From assembly GCF_014904735.1 (NCBI RefSeq), contig NZ_JACZCR010000001.1, forward strand, positions 1-64,000: a stretch of DNA of 64,000 nt, read 5' to 3'. Shown piece by piece: positions 61,057 through 64,000 of the stretch (positions within the stretch are counted from its first letter, which is position 1; the number at the start of each line of letters is the position of its first letter). The stretch is from Microbulbifer hainanensis (GTDB lineage: Bacteria > Pseudomonadota > Gammaproteobacteria > Pseudomonadales > Cellvibrionaceae). The translations under genes were made by a program, and so were the position numbers. The notes under the pieces are model-generated. The model made no database searches and was not told the origin of the DNA. It saw only the letters and a list, made by a program, of their open reading frames with translations.

Positions 61057-62124
61057 GTGAATACGAAAAAAATAATGATCTACGGCGCCAACGGCTATAC
61101 CGGCGAGCTGATCGCGCGGGAAGCCGTCGCCAAGGGTTTCCGGCCGATATTGGCCGGACGCAGCGCGTCGAAACTGCAACCTCTGGCCGAAGAACTGGGC
61201 CTGTCGGCAATGGCGATCAGCCTCGATGCCAGCGAAACCCTCGAGCGCACCCTGCGTGATATGGATGTGGTGATTCACTGCGCCGGCCCCTTTTCCGCCA
61301 CCGCAGAACCGATGATGCGCGCCTGTATTGCCGCCGGCACCCACTACCAGGACATCACCGGCGAAATGCAGGTCTACCAGATCGCCCACGACCTGCACGC
61401 AGAAGCAAAAGCCGCCGGCATCGTCCTGTGCCCAGGTACCGGCTTTGACGTCATCCCCACCGATTGCCTCGCGGCCGCCCTGCACCGGGCCATCCCCACC
61501 GCCACGCACCTGACGCTGGGTTTCGATTCCGATTCGGCCCTGAGCCCCGGCACTGCCAAGACCTCCATCGAGAGCCTCGGCCTGGGCAGCGCCGTGCGCC
61601 GCCAGGGCAAGATCGAAATCATCGGTCATGCCGAACTGACGCGGACCATCGACTTCGGCCGCGGCGAGAAATTTGCCGTGGCCATTCCCTGGGGCGATGT
61701 GGCTACCGCCTATTACTCCACCGAGATTCCCAACATCGAGGTCTATATCCCGATGAGCCCGCGCCGCGCGAAGAAAATGCAGCGGCTGAATAAGTTCCGC
61801 TGGCTATTGCGCAAAACCTGGATGCAGAACTGGCTCAAGGGCAAAGTGGACAAGTCCGTAAAAGGTCCCGCTGAAGAGAAGCGCGCGGAACAGCAGACCT
61901 GGGTCTGGGGTGAAGTACGCAACGATCGCCGCGGCGAGCGCAAGATTGGCCGCGTGGTTACCGCCAACGGTTACGACGTCACTGTGCACGGCTCCCTGGC
62001 GGTGATGGAATTCCTCCTCGACTACCAGGGCGAAGGTGGCTACTTCACTCCGTCGAAACTGTGCGGTGCCGAGCTGGTAGAAAAGCTACCCGGCTCCGGC
62101 ACCATCAAGATCGGTATCGACTGA
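61057..62124 (+). CDS. Saccharopine dehydrogenase-like / trans-acting enoyl reductase-family protein
   Basis: A 355-residue oxidoreductase. The N-terminal NADP-binding fold is IMIYGANGYTGELIAREAVAKGFRPILAGRSASKL, followed by VVIHCAGPFSATAEPMMRACIAAGTHYQDITGE, the signature of saccharopine-dehydrogenase-like enoyl reductases. A long C-terminal region carries GTGFDVIPTDCLAAALH. The substrate is unknown; a lipid or amino-acid-derived compound is likely. The start is GTG at 61057. Confidence 0.85.
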   Translation: MNTKKIMIYGANGYTGELIAREAVAKGFRPILAGRSASKLQPLAEELGLSAMAISLDASETLERTLRDMDVVIHCAGPFSATAEPMMRACIAAGTHYQDITGEMQVYQIAHDLHAEAKAAGIVLCPGTGFDVIPTDCLAAALHRAIPTATHLTLGFDSDSALSPGTAKTSIESLGLGSAVRRQGKIEIIGHAELTRTIDFGRGEKFAVAIPWGDVATAYYSTEIPNIEVYIPMSPRRAKKMQRLNKFRWLLRKTWMQNWLKGKVDKSVKGPAEEKRAEQQTWVWGEVRNDRRGERKIGRVVTANGYDVTVHGSLAVMEFLLDYQGEGGYFTPSKLCGAELVEKLPGSGTIKIGID

Positions 62125-62248
62125 TCACACTGTTCCCCTGGCGAGCGGCCACCGGCCGCTCAGCAAATCCCCGCCCTCCCTTTCATATTTCACGGTTCTG
62201 ACATAAATCGGTCAATTCGGCGCAATATTCGCTTCGTAACTTGACCGC

Positions 62249-62779
62249 ATGCGAAGCCTACCTATCACTCTAAAAAGCGTCGATGTCTCCCTGGTTCTGC
62301 ACATGGCGGAGCGGGCCACTCGACCCTCATCGCGCAAGCGCTACCTGTGGCTGTCGAAATCCGCCGATGGCTGGCTCTATCTAGTTTCACCGCTGCTGGT
62401 TGCCGTGGCCACCAGTGTCGCCGCCGCGGTGCAGTTCTTCACAGTCTGTGGCGCGGCCTACGCGGTCGAGCGCTCGCTCTACTGGACCATCAAGAACACT
62501 ACCCGGCGACTGCGCCCGCCCCAGGCCATTCCCGGCATGCGCTCGATCATCGTCGCTCACGACCGTTTCAGCCTGCCCTCGGGCCACACCTCCGGCGCCT
62601 TCCTGTTCGTGACCGTGTTGTCCCAGACCCTGAGCCCGGTGTGGCTGCTGGGCTATTTCTGGGCCGCCGGTGTGGGCACTTCGCGCGTGGGTCTCGGCGT
62701 ACATTTTCCCACCGATGTCTGCGCCGGTGCCGCCCTCGGCACCAGTGTCGGACTCCTGATCAGCGGAGCCTTTCTGTGA
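62249..62779 (+). CDS. PAP2-family membrane phosphatase
   Basis: A 176-residue membrane phosphatase of the PAP2/undecaprenyl-diphosphatase fold. The three catalytic motifs are KNTTRRLRPP (KxxxxxxRP), LPSGHTSGAF (PSGH), and SRVGLGVHFPTDV (SRxxxxxHxxxD). Hydrophobic helices flank them. It should dephosphorylate a lipid phosphate such as undecaprenyl diphosphate or phosphatidic acid. Its stop overlaps the glycosyltransferase start by four bases (GTGA), suggesting the two act in one lipid-linked pathway. Confidence 0.93.
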   Translation: MRSLPITLKSVDVSLVLHMAERATRPSSRKRYLWLSKSADGWLYLVSPLLVAVATSVAAAVQFFTVCGAAYAVERSLYWTIKNTTRRLRPPQAIPGMRSIIVAHDRFSLPSGHTSGAFLFVTVLSQTLSPVWLLGYFWAAGVGTSRVGLGVHFPTDVCAGAALGTSVGLLISGAFL

Positions 62780-63849
62780 AAATTCTCTACGGGGTACAGG
62801 GCACCGGCAACGGCCATATTTCCCGCGCGCGAGCCATGGCCAAAGCCCTGCAGCAGTATCCGGAACTGGAAGTGCAGTGGTTGTTTTCCGGCCGCAGTCC
62901 GGAAAAACTTTTCAGCATGGAAATCTTCGGTGACTACTGGTGGCGCGAAGGGCTGACCTTTGTCCACCGCCGGGGCAAGATCAGCCCCACCGCCACGACA
63001 CGGCAGCTCAATCTGCGCCGTCTGCTGCGAGACATCCGCGAGCTGCCAGTGGACGATTTCGACCTGGTCATTAGTGACTTTGAACCCGTCTCCGCCTGGG
63101 CGGCAAAGCGTCGCGGCAAACCCAGCCTGGGGCTTGGGCACCAGTATGCTTTCAACTTCCCGATACCTGCACCACGCTTCAACTGGATGGCGCGCAATAT
63201 CATGCGCGTCTTCGCCCCGGTGCAGATGAGCCTGGGCATGCACTGGTATCACTTCGGGCACCCGATTCTGCCGCCCATTGCCCAGCCGCATGTGACGGAT
63301 ACACCCGTTAACAGCGAGCACATTCTCGTGTACCTGCCGTTCGAGCACCACGAACCGCTGCTGCGCGAGCTGGCACAACTGCCCTGCCAATGCATTTTCT
63401 ACGGCGCCCCCACGGATCTGCCCGCCGCGGCCAATATCCAGCTCAAGGCGCCGTCGATCGAGGGCTTCCAGCGCGATCTGGCCAGCGCCCGCGCAGTGAT
63501 CTGCAACAGTGGATTTGAGCTGATCGCCGAAACCCTGACGCTCGGCAAACCAATTCTCACGCGCCCGCTGAGCGGCCAGTTCGAACAGGAAGCCAACGCC
63601 CAGGCCTTGCAGGAATTGCAGCTGGCCCGGGTCGTCGACCGCGTGGACGCTCCCACTGTCCGCGCCTGGCTGGACGACCTGCCGACCGGCGTGCGTATCG
63701 AGTGGCCGGATGTGGCCGGCCACATCGTGCAGTGGCTCGCCGGAGGACGCCGCGAGACCCCCGCACAACTCACCGAGCGACTGTGGGAACAGGTGGTACC
63801 CGGTCGCGGTAGCAGGATGGCGGCTCCCGCCCAGGCCACCGCCGACTAA
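62776..63849 (+). CDS. MJ1255/VC2487-family glycosyltransferase
   Basis: A 357-residue GT-B-type enzyme. It begins KILYGVQGTGNGHISRARAMAKAL, the family glycine-rich start, and has DDFDLVISDFEPVSAWAAKRRGKPSLGLGHQ. The C-terminal nucleotide-sugar site is at about 230-310 (IEGFQRDLASARAVICNSGFELIAETLTLGKPILTRPLSGQFEQEANAQAL). It is probably a membrane-associated glycosyltransferase acting on a lipid acceptor. The GTG at 62776 overlaps the PAP2 gene stop. Confidence 0.88.
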   Translation: MKILYGVQGTGNGHISRARAMAKALQQYPELEVQWLFSGRSPEKLFSMEIFGDYWWREGLTFVHRRGKISPTATTRQLNLRRLLRDIRELPVDDFDLVISDFEPVSAWAAKRRGKPSLGLGHQYAFNFPIPAPRFNWMARNIMRVFAPVQMSLGMHWYHFGHPILPPIAQPHVTDTPVNSEHILVYLPFEHHEPLLRELAQLPCQCIFYGAPTDLPAAANIQLKAPSIEGFQRDLASARAVICNSGFELIAETLTLGKPILTRPLSGQFEQEANAQALQELQLARVVDRVDAPTVRAWLDDLPTGVRIEWPDVAGHIVQWLAGGRRETPAQLTERLWEQVVPGRGSRMAAPAQATAD

Positions 63850-63982
63850 CTCCCTGCACCGCTCGGAAACGGCAATTACCTGACAGGTCATTGACGACGC
63901 CCCGCCGCAACCGTTTACTGCTCGTTATTCGGGATGCGAAGCCGCAGCTGCGTGTCCGGCGACATTCAAAGCGGGAGCAGTC

Positions 63983-64000
63983 ATGGCCGAACAACTTATC
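63983..64000 (+). CDS. Start of a gene cut by the right edge
   Basis: An ATG at 63983, preceded by CGGGAG with six bases of spacing, opens MAEQLI and runs off the end. Too little is present to name it. It follows the glycosyltransferase by 133 bp. Confidence 0.4.

Overview
The window is about 60% GC over most of its length and has the gene content of a marine gammaproteobacterium, most like Microbulbifer and other Cellvibrionales. This placement is inferred from protein style and gene order (rnm-yciO-scpA-scpB, guaB-guaA beside xseA, a large TonB receptor), not from a database search. Most of it is ordinary chromosome: chromosome condensation (scpAB), B6 synthesis and salvage (pdxJ, pdxH), GMP synthesis (guaB, guaA), threonine breakdown (kbl-tdh), a likely arginine-transaminase branch (AruI-like decarboxylase plus aldehyde dehydrogenase), and redox and envelope genes. 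No rRNA, tRNA, CRISPR array, integrase or transposase gene was seen.

Layout. 1-3.5 kb: minus-strand operon rnm-yciO-scpA-scpB, with scpB running off the left edge into a (CTTCGG)n tract. 3.8-8.6 kb: plus-strand VC0807-like membrane protein, yciI, SH3 protein, ppiA, pdxJ, DUF2520 protein and TrmH methyltransferase, the last three translationally overlapped. 8.9-9.9 kb: OmpA-like protein. 10.5-13.7 kb: aaeXAB-like efflux operon. 14.1-16.7 kb: membrane adenylate cyclase overlapped by a lipoprotein. 16.8-26.06 kb: accessory block. 26-29.2 kb: guaA and guaB. 29.4-39 kb: xseA and three tandem MltF-like lytic transglycosylases. 38.8-43.3 kb: quinone oxidoreductase, TonB receptor, pdxH. 43.5-51.8 kb: catabolic genes, sodC and small genes. 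51.8-57.5 kb: antiporter, glutamate-synthase-like protein, radical SAM, GIY-YIG and DUF1097 genes. 57.5-64 kb: LysR/SDR pair, a second SDR, a MITE-like repeat, small DUF genes, PAP2 phosphatase and a glycosyltransferase.

The most interesting region is 16.8-26.06 kb. It holds a one-module NRPS (C-A-T-TE) whose condensation domain has lost the catalytic second His (HQxxxDN), a membrane O-acyltransferase and a strikingly AT-rich FemAB/BioF2-like acyltransferase. The NRPS and the FemAB-like gene each have a copy of the same roughly 480-bp diverged repeat upstream. The block starts at the 3' end of intact guaA and is closed on its far side by a second, diverged guaA 3' end, as expected for an island inserted at the guaA terminus. 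No integrase is visible.

A parallel arrangement lies across xseA. An MltF-like gene follows intact xseA, then comes a decayed copy of the xseA 3' end, then two more MltF paralogues. All three paralogues carry two periplasmic substrate-binding domains before the SLT domain, where classical MltF has one. Two housekeeping genes within 15 kb thus each have a displaced 3'-end copy on the far side of accessory genes.
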